In this document: piece by piece, positions 1 through 8,677 of the stretch | Numbering within the stretch: the first letter of the stretch is position 1 | Layout of the letters: every line of letters begins with the position of its first letter | NCBI RefSeq assembly: GCF_000757885.1 | Contig: NZ_JQCR01000003.1 | Coordinates: 1,240,001-1,304,000 of the forward strand | Length of the DNA: 64,000 nucleotides | Origin: Paenibacillus wynnii | GTDB taxonomy: Bacteria; Bacillota; Bacilli; Paenibacillales; Paenibacillaceae | Direction: 5' to 3' | Made by a program: the position numbers and the translations under genes | The notes under the pieces: model-generated | Database searches by the model: none | What the model was told of the DNA's origin: nothing | The model's input: the letters and a program-made list of their open reading frames with translations, nothing else

Positions 1-184
1 CGATATATAATGAAGCGGCGTTCAAGCCGTTGAGAGAAGACGAAACCCCTTGCTGCTCCAAAAGAATGGAGAGAACCGGAAGCAACAGTCCTTGACTTAG
101 ACCTGCCGATACAATAACGGTGATAAGAATAAGATAATGCATTTTACTATTCTGGTTCGTAGTTGAAGAAGTAAGACCTGACAC
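1..184 (-). CDS. MFS transporter, N-terminal part (runs off the window)
   Basis: The open frame on the minus strand starts at a GTG at 184, preceded by an AGGGGG ribosome binding site nine bases upstream, and leaves the window at position 1. The 61 visible residues begin with a short polar stretch. A hydrophobic helix (HYLILITVIVSAGLSQGLLL) and an LPVLSILLEQQG segment follow, which is how the first helix and loop of many major facilitator drug-type transporters look. It is divergent from the ArsR-type gene that starts at 325, so that regulator may control it. Family membership rests on one helix only, and the substrate cannot be told. Confidence 0.6.
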   Translation of the reverse strand, partial: MSGLTSSTTNQNSKMHYLILITVIVSAGLSQGLLLPVLSILLEQQGVSSSLNGLNAASLYI

Positions 185-324
185 GAATGGTATCCCCCTA
201 GGTTATACAATGGTTAGACTCTCTAGATCTATTGGCAAACACCCAACATTATAGTGGACAACCTCCTTCAAAACAAGAGATAATATATAGAAGTGACAGA
301 TTTCCTGGGAGGAATGTATGCTTC

Positions 325-1242
325 ATGAAATACGAATTGAAAATCGATGTCTCACCGGTGTATGAGCTGATCGACAGCTTCATGTTATACGTAACAAGGA
401 AATGGATCTCTAATCTCGATATTGGACCCGATTGGGTCCGTGACGTAGAGAGCCGAATTCCCCCTCAAAAGGTTGCCGCACTGCTTCAAGCAGCGGATTG
501 GCCCTTCAATGATTACGATGTGTTGTATGCCTGTGCATACAGCGGCGGACCTGCATCGAACGTGCTTGAATTCCTGGACGAGCTGGAGTCGGCTTCTATA
601 GATGAATGGTATCAGAGATTAGTTCCTTTTCTGCCAGACTTTTCGTTAGAGGAATGCTATCGAATCAAGAGCAGCTACAGCCCGCTGCTGCGACTGTGGC
701 ATGAACAATATTTCCGTCATGTGGAGAACCAGATTCTCCCCTTATTAATTGAAGACGCAGCCGAGAAAAAGATGCTTCAAAGTAAGATGGATCCAATAGC
801 CTTGATAGAGTATGCCTCAGGCGGTGTTGTTATTGAAGATATTCCGGACCTGCAGACTATTGTTCTGTTGCCCACCGTACATAACCGCCCCATTAATACC
901 TATTGCTTCTACAAAACACTAATGCTAATCCAGTATCCTGTTGATGTCCCCGTTGAGAATGAGGATGAGCCTCCAACGGTGCTACTGCGTATGACCAAGG
1001 CGCTATCCGACCCTAACCGACTCAAATTATTGCGGTATGTGGCCCATGAACCGAAATCGCTATGGGAAATGCAATCGGAGCTGAATCAATCCGGTGATAT
1101 GCTGATGCATCATCTGATGATGCTCCGGGTAGCCGGGCTGCTGCGTATCCATTTGCGAGATGAACACAATGAACGGTTCAGTATCCGTCCAGACGGGGCA
1201 TCGGAGTTGCAAATGTTCCTCGAATCGTATATTCGTTTATAA
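325..1242 (+). CDS. ArsR-type winged-helix transcriptional regulator
   Basis: The protein is about 305 residues with a C-terminal ArsR-like winged helix. The motif LSDPNRLKLLRYVAHEPKS is followed by a recognition region (SGDMLMHHLMMLRVAGLL) and a beta-wing (HLRDEHNERFSI). The first 200 residues are a poorly characterised helical domain found in Bacillales regulators of this length. I chose the ATG at 325 because GGGAGG lies upstream at 307-312, although the spacing of about 12 is long. An in-frame TTG at 232 would add 31 residues. The gene is divergent from the MFS transporter, which suggests local control of that transporter. The ligand is unknown. Confidence 0.75.
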   Translation: MKYELKIDVSPVYELIDSFMLYVTRKWISNLDIGPDWVRDVESRIPPQKVAALLQAADWPFNDYDVLYACAYSGGPASNVLEFLDELESASIDEWYQRLVPFLPDFSLEECYRIKSSYSPLLRLWHEQYFRHVENQILPLLIEDAAEKKMLQSKMDPIALIEYASGGVVIEDIPDLQTIVLLPTVHNRPINTYCFYKTLMLIQYPVDVPVENEDEPPTVLLRMTKALSDPNRLKLLRYVAHEPKSLWEMQSELNQSGDMLMHHLMMLRVAGLLRIHLRDEHNERFSIRPDGASELQMFLESYIRL

Positions 1243-1285
1243 TATGAATAAGTACAGCTATAGATATAGATAAGGAGTGAGCGAT

Positions 1286-2044
1286 ATGAAATATTTGACT
1301 CAACAAGTAATCTTCGACCTGGACGACACATTGGTCCACTGCAACAAATATTTTGACCTCATTCTGGGCCAATATTTCGAGATGATGACCGACTGGTTCG
1401 CGGATTTTGGTCCAACCACCGCAGAACTCCGCAGCAAGCAAGTGGAGATTGATGTAGAAACCGTTAGTATGAGCGGCTTAGCCAGTGACAATTTCCCTAA
1501 ATCTCTAATTGCGACATACCGCTTTTTCTGCACTAAATATAATCGTCCTGCTGAGAATTTTCAGGAGCAGCAGCTAATGAAGCTGGGTCTGAGTGTATAC
1601 GATCAGGAAATTGAGGCTTATCCTGGCATGGTAGAAACCTTGGATACCTTGAAGCAGGAAGGTCATCACCTATTTTTGTACACGGGTGGGGACGACACGA
1701 TCCAGCAGCGCAAAATTGAACAAATGAAGCTGGACGCCTATTTTGATGATCGTATATTTATCCGCCAGCATAAAAATGTAGAATCTCTTGAGGAGATTTT
1801 AACACGTCATAAATTTGACCGTAAACGCACTTGGATGATCGGCAATTCCCTGCGTACCGATGTACTACCTGCAGTTACGGCAGGGATTAACAGCATTTAT
1901 TTGAAGCAGCAAAATGAATGGCTTTACAATTTAATCGAATTGCAACGTGAAATGCAGCAATCCGTATTAACGATTTCATCCATCAGCGAGGTTCCACCTG
2001 TTATCCGGTCATCTGCACAGCAGCAGCACAAGCACCACGGATAA
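1286..2044 (+). CDS. HAD-superfamily hydrolase
   Basis: This is a cytoplasmic phosphatase-type haloacid dehalogenase protein of 252 residues. Motif I is IFDLDDTLVH near the N-terminus, with the nucleophile and acid/base aspartates. Motif II is the LYTGGDD segment. The conserved lysine region is around KRTWMIGNS, followed by motif III aspartate in NSLRTDVLPA. The insert after motif I fits a helical cap. ATG 1286 is preferred over GTG 1277 because AAGGAG at 1272-1277 is eight bases before the ATG and overlaps the GTG. It is separated from the regulator upstream by only 43 bases, so the two may share a transcript. The substrate cannot be told. Confidence 0.85.
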   Translation: MKYLTQQVIFDLDDTLVHCNKYFDLILGQYFEMMTDWFADFGPTTAELRSKQVEIDVETVSMSGLASDNFPKSLIATYRFFCTKYNRPAENFQEQQLMKLGLSVYDQEIEAYPGMVETLDTLKQEGHHLFLYTGGDDTIQQRKIEQMKLDAYFDDRIFIRQHKNVESLEEILTRHKFDRKRTWMIGNSLRTDVLPAVTAGINSIYLKQQNEWLYNLIELQREMQQSVLTISSISEVPPVIRSSAQQQHKHHG

Positions 2045-2140
2045 TTAATAAGACTTTTGTAAGAAATGGCATATTCATCTTGCGTTTGAATGATTATACT
2101 GTTTGAGTTCAGTAGATATCATTGCGCAGGAGGAAATATT

Positions 2141-2878
2141 ATGAAGAGAAGCTTTAATTCAAAGACAAGTTCCAAGAATAAATATGCTGTTCCGATGCTT
2201 ATAGCTGCACTAGTCGTCGTTATTCTGATTGGTGGACTTATCCTCATCAAAGACAGAGCGGGTAGTGATACCTCTGCCCTGGACAATTTACCGAATTACA
2301 CCGAGGTAGAAGGTAAAATTGTTGTAGATGGTCTGAAATATGAAAAGCAACCTCATCTCGGCAGCAATACCGCCACTATAAAAGTGATTGAGTTTGCCGA
2401 TTTCAAATGCCCTTCCTGCAAGAAATGGACAGAGAAGTATATGGATCAATTCATCAAAGATTATGTAGACACAGGTAAAGTAGAGTTTTTCTTCATGAAC
2501 TTCGCCTTCCTGGATCGTGACTCCTATCTGGCTGCCAGTGCGGGTGAGGCTATTTATAAGCAAAGCAATGAGAAGTTCTGGGATTATGTTCATAAGCTGT
2601 ATGCCAATCAGGGTGATGAGAGTGAAATTTGGGCAACTGAAAAATTCATTCTGAAATTCGTCAAGAACAATATCGATGGCATCGACTATGCTCAGTTCGA
2701 GAAGGACCTTAAGAACCAAACTTATATGTACGACGTGAAAGAGGATTTCAAGATCGCCGGATCATTCGGTGTGAACGGCACCCCTCAATTCATGGTTAAC
2801 GGCGTTCTTCTGAAGGACTCTTCCTACGAGAGTTTGAGTGCTGCCATAGATCAGCAGTTAGGTTCGGCCAGCAACTAA
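2141..2878 (+). CDS. Membrane-anchored DsbA-family thiol oxidoreductase (BdbD-like)
   Basis: The 245-residue protein has an N-terminal membrane anchor (PMLIAALVVVILIGGLILI) preceded by lysines, so the catalytic domain faces outside. A thioredoxin fold of the DsbA/BdbD type follows, with the redox motif CPSC in FADFKCPSCKKW. The cis-proline loop is seen as GVNGTPQFMVNG near the C-terminus. It should form or isomerise disulfides in exported proteins. The start at 2141 follows AGGAGG at the right spacing, and an upstream in-frame ATG at 2090 has none. No BdbC-like partner is adjacent. A strong terminator follows. Confidence 0.88.
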   Translation: MKRSFNSKTSSKNKYAVPMLIAALVVVILIGGLILIKDRAGSDTSALDNLPNYTEVEGKIVVDGLKYEKQPHLGSNTATIKVIEFADFKCPSCKKWTEKYMDQFIKDYVDTGKVEFFFMNFAFLDRDSYLAASAGEAIYKQSNEKFWDYVHKLYANQGDESEIWATEKFILKFVKNNIDGIDYAQFEKDLKNQTYMYDVKEDFKIAGSFGVNGTPQFMVNGVLLKDSSYESLSAAIDQQLGSASN

Positions 2879-2903
2879 TCATTTAATCACCACTAAAGTA
2901 ATA

Positions 2904-2950
2904 AGGGGGTGTCCAAGAAGCCATACAAAATGGCAGCTGGGACACCCCCT
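2904..2950 (+). terminator. Rho-independent terminator after the DsbA-like gene
   Basis: An 11-bp perfect stem (2904-2914 with 2940-2950, AGGGGGTGTCC against GGACACCCCCT) is followed by CTCTTTT. It ends the plus-strand unit. Its G-rich stem is an example of the G5TGTCC type common in paenibacilli. Confidence 0.85.
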
Positions 2951-2985
2951 CTCTTTTAGAGTAAGAATTACGTCGGTTTCCAAGA

Positions 2986-3009
2986 GGACGCTCCGTTCGC
3001 GGAGCGTCC
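2986..3009. repeat. Perfect 10-bp inverted repeat between convergent genes
   Basis: GGACGCTCCG and CGGAGCGTCC form a perfect stem around a four-base loop (TTCG on the plus strand). There is no T-run on either side, so it is not a classical terminator. It lies 43 bases beyond the end of moaA and could protect the 3' end of that message or stop leftward transcription weakly. Confidence 0.6.
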
Positions 3010-3051
3010 ATTCACAACAACTAAGTCTTACTCAAAAGAAGAGCTATACTG

Positions 3052-4068
3052 TTAACCCCCGATATAAGACATTCCTATCTTATTGCGAGATTTATCCGTG
3101 TGTGTGGCCCGCTCATCCGAATATCGGTCTGCACGTTGTTCCCATACCTGGCGAATGGTTGCCAGCACCTCCGAATCAGAGGCTCCACCTCGAATTAAAT
3201 CACGCAAATCAAAGCCCTGTTCAGCAAATAAACAAGTAAACATCTTACCATCAGAGGACAACCTAGCACGCGTACACGTTGAACAAAACGATTCGGACAC
3301 CGACGTGATGAAGCCTATCTCAGACTTACTGCCTTTGTAGCGGTAACGTTTTGCCACTTCCCCATAATAATTCTGCTCTACGGGTTCTAGGGTGTATTCC
3401 GCTTGCAGATGATCAAAGATCTCTTGCTTCGAAACTACACTCTCGAGGTTCCATCCATTGTCGTTCCCAACATCCATGAATTCAATGAAACAGAGTGTGA
3501 CTCCATACTCCTTAAAAAAGGTAGCCATCGGCAGGATTTCTTGCTCGTTCATCCCCCTTCGTACCACCATATTCACTTTAATTTGAAATCCAATGCTTCG
3601 CGCATATTCTATATTATCCAGAATGACCGAAGGCTTAACTCCTCGGCCATTGATTGCCGCTAAAACTTTGGCATCCAGTGCATCCAAACTAATGTTTAAC
3701 CGGCGCAAGCCTGCATAATATAAATCCTGTGCTTGTGCATTCAGCAGCATCCCATTGGTCGTTAATCCAATGTCGTCTATTCCTTCTAATTGAACGAGCC
3801 TCTGCACCAGCTCCGCCAGATTGCGACGCATTAGAGGCTCACCGCCAGTCAGGCGAATCTTCTTCCCCCCGAGTGAAGCAAATAAATCTGCCAGACGCGT
3901 AATCTCATCAAAGGTCAACTGCTCCTTTTCAGGTAAAAAAGCATAATCATCCCCGAATATTTCCTTAGGCATACAGTATTGGCAGCGTAAATTACAGCGG
4001 TCTGTGACTGAAATGCGCAAATCACGAATCGGACGCTGTAGCTGATCCTTCAATATCTCTGTTCCCAC
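3052..4068 (-). CDS. moaA: GTP 3',8-cyclase, molybdenum cofactor biosynthesis protein A
   Basis: This radical SAM enzyme converts GTP to 3',8-cyclo-GTP, the first step of molybdopterin synthesis. At 338 residues it has family length. The SAM cluster is the CNLRCQYC motif (Cys25, Cys29, Cys32). The SAM-binding LTGGEPLMR is clear, and the second C-terminal cluster is in FCSTCTRARLSSDG with a further Cys at FTCLF. The chain ends in the essential Gly-Gly tail (SYIGG). It is the last gene of the nitrate locus, 45 bases after the transporter gene, and supplies the cofactor for NarG. No other moa or moe gene is in the window. Confidence 0.96.
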   Translation of the reverse strand: MGTEILKDQLQRPIRDLRISVTDRCNLRCQYCMPKEIFGDDYAFLPEKEQLTFDEITRLADLFASLGGKKIRLTGGEPLMRRNLAELVQRLVQLEGIDDIGLTTNGMLLNAQAQDLYYAGLRRLNISLDALDAKVLAAINGRGVKPSVILDNIEYARSIGFQIKVNMVVRRGMNEQEILPMATFFKEYGVTLCFIEFMDVGNDNGWNLESVVSKQEIFDHLQAEYTLEPVEQNYYGEVAKRYRYKGSKSEIGFITSVSESFCSTCTRARLSSDGKMFTCLFAEQGFDLRDLIRGGASDSEVLATIRQVWEQRADRYSDERATHTDKSRNKIGMSYIGG

Positions 4069-4113
4069 GACCTAATCCCTCCAGTTGGTATTACGCTGAG
4101 CATCTTTTAGATT

Positions 4114-5616
4114 CTATGCTCCACTCCTTTGGAAGGAGATATCACTAAAGGTTCCTACATATCTTATCACTTCTCCTGTAGCATCCTTCACAGCATTTAT
4201 GGTTAATAGCTCCAGGTACTCTTCCCCGCTTTTTCTACGGTTCCAGATCTCCCCCTGCCAACTCCCTTGCTGTTTAATGACCTTCCACATCTCTTCATAA
4301 AAGGCCTGAGCTTGTTTCCCAGATTGAAGTACGCTCGGATTTTGCCCGATGATCTCTTGCTCAGAATACCCTGTTAACTGTGTGAAGGCAGGATTGACAG
4401 CATTTATTTTCCCGCTCGCATCCGTCACCAAAATCCCTTGGCCCGTAGAGCGGAAGACTTCGGACGATAGAGCTAATTTCTCATGATAATACAACCATAT
4501 CACAAGCACAAAGCTGGCAAATGAGACTTGGGACAATGCCATGAAACCAATGGAATATTGGCCTGTTATAGAATAAATCAAAGCTAGCATCAGAGGTGGG
4601 AAAAATCCGCCCAAGCCGCCCATCATCGAGACAATTCCATTCGCGATCCCTGCCTGTTTATTTAAATACAGAGGAACGAGCTTGAAAATAATACCGTTTC
4701 CTAAGCCAGCACACATGGCAATAGTTAAGCTGCCGACCGTATACAGTCCAATGGAAGGTGAGAAAGCCAACACAATTCCCGCGAGTGTTAGACCCATAAA
4801 TACACCCATTAGTAAAAATAGCGGTTTCAACTTATCGGCTAGCCAGCCGCCAATTGGCCTGAGGAAGGTAGCTACAGCTATAAAACCAGCCGTCCGAATC
4901 CCTGCATCCACTTTTTCAAGTTCAAAATGCGAGACCAGGAAGTTCGGTAAATATACAGTAAAAGCTACGAACGATCCGAACGTAATAAAATAGAATATCG
5001 ATAGGAACCAGAGCTTATCATTTTTATAAACGGCTTTTATTTGTTCAACAATAGGTGTTGTAACTTTCGTCTCATGCCGGTCACCCAAAAAGATGTTCAA
5101 CCCTGCAAAAATAAGCAATAGTACAAGATAAAGCTTCACGGTCGTTGACCACCCTATTTGTGTAGCAATAAGTGGTGCAGAAAAGGTCGTAATCGCCGTA
5201 CCAATGTTGCCTATACCGTAAATCCCGTTTACTAAGCCGAGCTTTTCCTTGGGGTAATATTTGGGCAGCGAAGTTACACCAACGGAAAATACGGCACCAC
5301 CAATCCCCAGAAACAATCCGCCAATAATTAAGTCCATATAGGAAGAAGCTACGCTAATATAAAACACCGGAAATAGCAGTAGGATAAAGCTTGCTGAAAA
5401 AATAATCCGTGCCCCTAAAATGTTAGCGTAATAACCAAGCGGTATTCTTAAAATCGATCCTAAGACGACAGGAATAGCTGTGACCATCGCAAGCCTCTCC
5501 GCCGGAATTTGGATATCCTCCCGAATAAACGGAAGCAGCGCTGAAATAATAACCCATACCATAAAACCTACGATTAGATTCAACGTTTGAAGCGGTAACT
5601 GTAGCTTCCTTATCAT
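4114..5616 (-). CDS. narT: Nitrate/nitrite transporter (NarK/NarT family) fused to a C-terminal PAS domain
   Basis: Residues 1-380 form a 12-helix major facilitator protein of the nitrate porter family. Typical features are the GIGGAVFSVGVTSLPKYYP and GLVNGIYGIGNIGTA segments and the second nitrate-signature-like stretch IVSMMGGLGGFFPPL. Residues 385-500 form a complete PAS/PAC domain with GILVTDASGKINAVNPAFTQ, GYSEQEIIGQNPSVLQSG, GSWQGEIWNRRKSGE and a PAC end YVGTFSDIS. The frame is continuous across the join. The start follows AAGGTGA at the proper spacing. Family NarK/NarT proteins normally end after helix 12. The PAS domain would lie in the cytoplasm and may sense redox state or a small ligand, or contact NreB. 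That role is inference. Confidence 0.9.
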   Translation of the reverse strand: MIRKLQLPLQTLNLIVGFMVWVIISALLPFIREDIQIPAERLAMVTAIPVVLGSILRIPLGYYANILGARIIFSASFILLLFPVFYISVASSYMDLIIGGLFLGIGGAVFSVGVTSLPKYYPKEKLGLVNGIYGIGNIGTAITTFSAPLIATQIGWSTTVKLYLVLLLIFAGLNIFLGDRHETKVTTPIVEQIKAVYKNDKLWFLSIFYFITFGSFVAFTVYLPNFLVSHFELEKVDAGIRTAGFIAVATFLRPIGGWLADKLKPLFLLMGVFMGLTLAGIVLAFSPSIGLYTVGSLTIAMCAGLGNGIIFKLVPLYLNKQAGIANGIVSMMGGLGGFFPPLMLALIYSITGQYSIGFMALSQVSFASFVLVIWLYYHEKLALSSEVFRSTGQGILVTDASGKINAVNPAFTQLTGYSEQEIIGQNPSVLQSGKQAQAFYEEMWKVIKQQGSWQGEIWNRRKSGEEYLELLTINAVKDATGEVIRYVGTFSDISFQRSGA

Positions 5617-5699
5617 CCAGAATCACCTTTTCCCAGTATAGTGAATGACAACTATGTGGATCCCCCAACTCTATTTTAGATGAATCTTCCCAAAAAATA

Positions 5700-5738
5700 A
5701 TAGGGATTCCCCCTTAATTCTCATGAGGGAACCCCTAT
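5700..5738 (-). terminator. Terminator after nreC
   Basis: A 14-bp stem with two imperfect positions (5700-5713 with 5725-5738) is followed on the minus strand by a run of six T. It separates the nreABC message from the transporter gene, which has a TATACT-type sequence (5635-5640) just upstream that could serve as its own -10. Confidence 0.85.
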
Positions 5739-5745
5739 ATCTCAT

Positions 5746-6393
5746 TTAGAAATCAAACAGTTTTTTTCGAAGGGCATATTCTACAAGTTCTGGACGGCTT
5801 TTCAATTGAAGCTTCTCCATAATTTTGGCTTTGTGTGCTTCAACCGTTTTTACCGATACAAACAGCTTTTCAGCGATTTCCTTATTCCCATAACCTTTAG
5901 CGATTAGAGGCAGAATTTCCGTTTCACGCGTGGATAGAATTTTATAAGGATCGTTCTCGTTGCTTCCCTGATCCTTCTTGATATAATCTTTGACCAATGA
6001 GGTTGCCATTTGCGGATGAATATAAGTCCCGCCTTTATACACCATACGTATAGCAGAAAGCAGCTCCTCGTCCGGTGCATTTTTCAATACATACCCTGAA
6101 GCGCCGCTCTTAAGTACATGAAACAAATACTCTTCATCATCATACATCGTTAGAATGATGATTTTGGTCTCGGGATAATCACTGCTTATTTTTCCCGTAG
6201 CGATCAGTCCGCTTTCACCAGGGGGCATACTTAAATCCATTAACAGGATATCTGGGTGGTGCTTTCCTACCATCAGGTAGGCTTCCCTGCCGTCCGCAGC
6301 AGTCGCCACAACCTCCATATCCGCCTGATAGTTTAGTATCATTGAAAATCCGCTCCGAACAACAGCATGATCATCCACAATAACGATTCTCAT
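5746..6393 (-). CDS. nreC: Nitrogen-regulation response regulator NreC
   Basis: A NarL/LuxR-type response regulator of 215 residues. The receiver domain has the acidic pair VDDH, phosphoacceptor Asp53 in LLMDLSMPP, and Lys in the VLKNAPDEEL loop. The output domain is a GerE/LuxR helix-turn-helix at about 148-210 (STRETEILPLIAKGYGNKEI, then SVKTVEAHKAKIMEKL). In staphylococci NreC activates narGHJI, nir and narT under anoxic, nitrate-rich conditions. Here its start overlaps the stop of nreB by four bases, as in a translationally coupled sensor-regulator pair. Confidence 0.93.
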   Translation of the reverse strand: MRIVIVDDHAVVRSGFSMILNYQADMEVVATAADGREAYLMVGKHHPDILLMDLSMPPGESGLIATGKISSDYPETKIIILTMYDDEEYLFHVLKSGASGYVLKNAPDEELLSAIRMVYKGGTYIHPQMATSLVKDYIKKDQGSNENDPYKILSTRETEILPLIAKGYGNKEIAEKLFVSVKTVEAHKAKIMEKLQLKSRPELVEYALRKKLFDF

Positions 6394-7469
6394 TGAAGGG
6401 CTTCCTCCCGGGTTCTAACCTCTGCCAGCGGAATGTATAGTTGAATGGTAGTTCCCTTCCCGATATCAGACATTAGAGTCAACTGGCCATTCACTAATTC
6501 CGACCGTTCCCGCATTCCATATAGACCCAGCCCGGTACCTTTCACTTCACCGGAATCCAGAATAAAGCCGCCCCCCTCATCCCGTACAATTAGCTGTAGA
6601 TATCCGTTCTGTTCAAATAATTTAACATAGACCTGATCTGTGTCTGCATACTTAAGCGCATTCAACACGGCTTCCTGACAAACTCGGTACACTACTGTTT
6701 CAACTTCACTGCTATAACGGGCAGCTGATAGTTCTGCTGAGAAATCAATGAGTACTCCGTAATTCTTTTCGATACCTTTGAAGTGTGAACGGAAGGCTGC
6801 TTCTAGACCCAGATCATCTAACGAAGCCGGACGCAGCTCAACAGACAAATGGCGGATATCATCGAGCAGCCTTGTAATGGAAATCTCGGTTTGCTGTATT
6901 TTCCGCAGAACATCCTCATTGACGTTCATATATTTGATGACACGCAAATCAACCAGTGAACTAAGCAATTCTTGAGCCACACTATCATGCAGCTCCCGAG
7001 AAATGCGTTTGCGTTCATCTTCCTGAGCCTTAATAATATATTTCAGCATCTTCGACTGGTATAACTTTTCCTGTGTCTGAAATTGCTTGGTTAGATTAAG
7101 CAGCATGAAAATACGGGTTCCGCTAGTCTCATCAATCATATGACAACTGGCTGCATAAGGAACAACCCCCTGATTCCGTGTCTTTAAATAAACCTGGAAA
7201 GAGGAGAAGTCTTCCTTCGAGTTTACCAAATAACAATTGCAGCAGGACATTGCCTCTTGTTCGCTCATATAACCTTGGCAGGACTGACAAAGTGAGTTTT
7301 CTTCTTTTCGGTACATCCTTTCGATTACATCGGTATCAAGTATGTTTTCAGCAGCCGGATTCATAGCCAGAACCTTACCATCCCTATCAATAAAAAAGAT
7401 TGCTTCAATGCTATTTTCATACATTTTACCTAACAATATAGTCAACCTATCATCGGTGAGTGGGATCAT
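6390..7469 (-). CDS. nreB: Oxygen-sensing histidine kinase NreB
   Basis: This 359-residue soluble kinase has an N-terminal PAS domain followed by a HisKA_3/HATPase module. Four cysteines at 61, 64, 76 and 79 have the spacing CxxC-x11-CxxC, which is that of the oxygen-labile [4Fe-4S] cluster of staphylococcal NreB. The phosphorylated histidine is His161 in SRELHDSVAQ. The ATP-binding G-boxes are DEGGGF and GTGLGLYGM. No membrane segment is present. The start overlaps the nreA stop by four bases. It should phosphorylate NreC when oxygen is absent, with NreA modulating by nitrate. Confidence 0.95.
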   Translation of the reverse strand: MIPLTDDRLTILLGKMYENSIEAIFFIDRDGKVLAMNPAAENILDTDVIERMYRKEENSLCQSCQGYMSEQEAMSCCNCYLVNSKEDFSSFQVYLKTRNQGVVPYAASCHMIDETSGTRIFMLLNLTKQFQTQEKLYQSKMLKYIIKAQEDERKRISRELHDSVAQELLSSLVDLRVIKYMNVNEDVLRKIQQTEISITRLLDDIRHLSVELRPASLDDLGLEAAFRSHFKGIEKNYGVLIDFSAELSAARYSSEVETVVYRVCQEAVLNALKYADTDQVYVKLFEQNGYLQLIVRDEGGGFILDSGEVKGTGLGLYGMRERSELVNGQLTLMSDIGKGTTIQLYIPLAEVRTREEALQ

Positions 7470-7930
7470 TCTATTACCCTCTCCTTTGCATACAGGGAAC
7501 CAAATTCGGGGCCAATCTCCTCTTGGATCAAATGAAACAAAGCCTCGGTTAAGGCATTCTCCTGACGAAAGCCGAATAACAGTACACCCATTACGCGGTT
7601 ATAGCTCCATAGGGGGAGTGCTCCCAAGCTTTGAAGTCGTTCCGCCACTATAATGGGGTAATTAAATAAGTCTTTGGCTCCGATATCCATATTTACATTC
7701 TTCATAAGCAGGGGTTTCCCCGTTTTGAATACTACACCGGCGATCCCTCTGCCTGATTGAAGTACAATCCGTTTATATCGATTGTTAATATTTCCGGAAA
7801 CGAATTGCCAAGTTAGGACAAACCGATCCTCAGCAGGCTGCACTAATGCAACTGACACAAAGTCCAAGCCAAATTGGCTTCGAAGGTTGTTAATCTCCTT
7901 CTGGTAATTATACCTCGGCTCATCATTCAT
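7466..7930 (-). CDS. nreA: Nitrate-sensing GAF protein NreA
   Basis: A single GAF-domain protein of about 154 residues encoded immediately before nreB and overlapping it, the arrangement of the staphylococcal nreABC genes. In that system NreA binds nitrate and controls NreB autophosphorylation. Typical GAF stretches are SGRGIAGVVFKTGKPLL and LGALPLWSYNRVMGVLLFGF. I place the start at ATG 7930 with GGGAG eight bases upstream. An in-frame ATG at 7969 lies inside the hairpin after narI and has poor spacing. Identification rests mostly on context plus the GAF pattern. Confidence 0.85.
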   Translation of the reverse strand: MNDEPRYNYQKEINNLRSQFGLDFVSVALVQPAEDRFVLTWQFVSGNINNRYKRIVLQSGRGIAGVVFKTGKPLLMKNVNMDIGAKDLFNYPIIVAERLQSLGALPLWSYNRVMGVLLFGFRQENALTEALFHLIQEEIGPEFGSLYAKERVIE

Positions 7931-7954
7931 ATCCTGGGCTCCCTTGGATGAAGA

Positions 7955-7980
7955 AAAGAAGGCAGCCATTGCCTTCTTCT
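7955..7980 (-). terminator. Hairpin between narI and nreA (terminator or attenuator)
   Basis: AGAAGGCA (7957-7964) pairs with TGCCTTCT (7970-7977), followed on the minus strand by CTTTTCTTC. It lies in the 57-base gap between the narI stop and the nreA start. That gap is too short for an obvious separate promoter, so partial termination that lowers nreABC relative to narGHJI is plausible. Confidence 0.65.
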
Positions 7981-7987
7981 TCTACCC

Positions 7988-8677
7988 TTAATGTTTACGA
8001 TTCTTTCTATACAGAATATAACTTCTACCCACATAATTCAATGGAACACTCCATACATGTACGAGTCTGGTGAAAGGCCACAGGGCAAAGATCAGAAACC
8101 CGGACAAAATATGAATCTTAAAGGTAATCGGTACCTGCAGCATATATAGGGGATCAGGACGTAGAATTAATAAATCACGAAACCAGACCGATATGGTGGA
8201 GCGATAATCAAAAGCGGGCTCTACACTTTTACCGGCGAAAATAGTACTGTACAAGCCCATTAATACGATAAAGAGCAGCAATACATTAACTAGTCGATCC
8301 GATACAGAGCTTAGCCTACGTACCCCCTTATGGGTGAAACGGCGGGACGTAAGAATGACCATACCACCGAGCGTTAGAAAACCAAATATAGCTCCAATAT
8401 ACTGGGCTCCAAAATGATACATATGATCCGTTACACCTATCGCATGCATCCACGACTTTGGAATCCCCAGCCCGACGATATGTCCGGCGATGACCGGCAT
8501 AACCCCTAGATGGAACATCATGCTACCGATTCTCAACTGTTTTTTCTCTATGAATTCGCTAGATTTAGCTGTCCAGCTGAATTGATCTACACGATAGCGA
8601 TAGATATGACCTACCACAAATACAACCATACACATATAGGGGAATATCACCCATAGGAATTGATCAACCATGCTCAT
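7988..8677 (-). CDS. narI: Respiratory nitrate reductase gamma subunit (cytochrome b)
   Basis: This membrane subunit carries two b hemes and passes quinol electrons to NarH. At 229 residues it has the family length. Five hydrophobic helices are visible at about 7-26, 50-71, 92-110, 128-148 and 190-210. Candidate heme histidines are in MFHLGVMPVIAGH (helix 2) and in IHILSG plus LVHVWS (helix 5). ATG 8677 has AGGAGG nine bases upstream, and the start overlaps the end of narJ by 14 bases, giving translational coupling. It is the last structural gene of narGHJI. Confidence 0.95.
   Translation of the reverse strand: MSMVDQFLWVIFPYMCMVVFVVGHIYRYRVDQFSWTAKSSEFIEKKQLRIGSMMFHLGVMPVIAGHIVGLGIPKSWMHAIGVTDHMYHFGAQYIGAIFGFLTLGGMVILTSRRFTHKGVRRLSSVSDRLVNVLLLFIVLMGLYSTIFAGKSVEPAFDYRSTISVWFRDLLILRPDPLYMLQVPITFKIHILSGFLIFALWPFTRLVHVWSVPLNYVGRSYILYRKNRKH

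Noticed and set aside
2090..2140. Extra 17 residues at the front of the DsbA-like protein
   Set aside because: The upstream ATG has no ribosome binding site and the stretch is not part of the family. AGGAGG points to ATG 2141.
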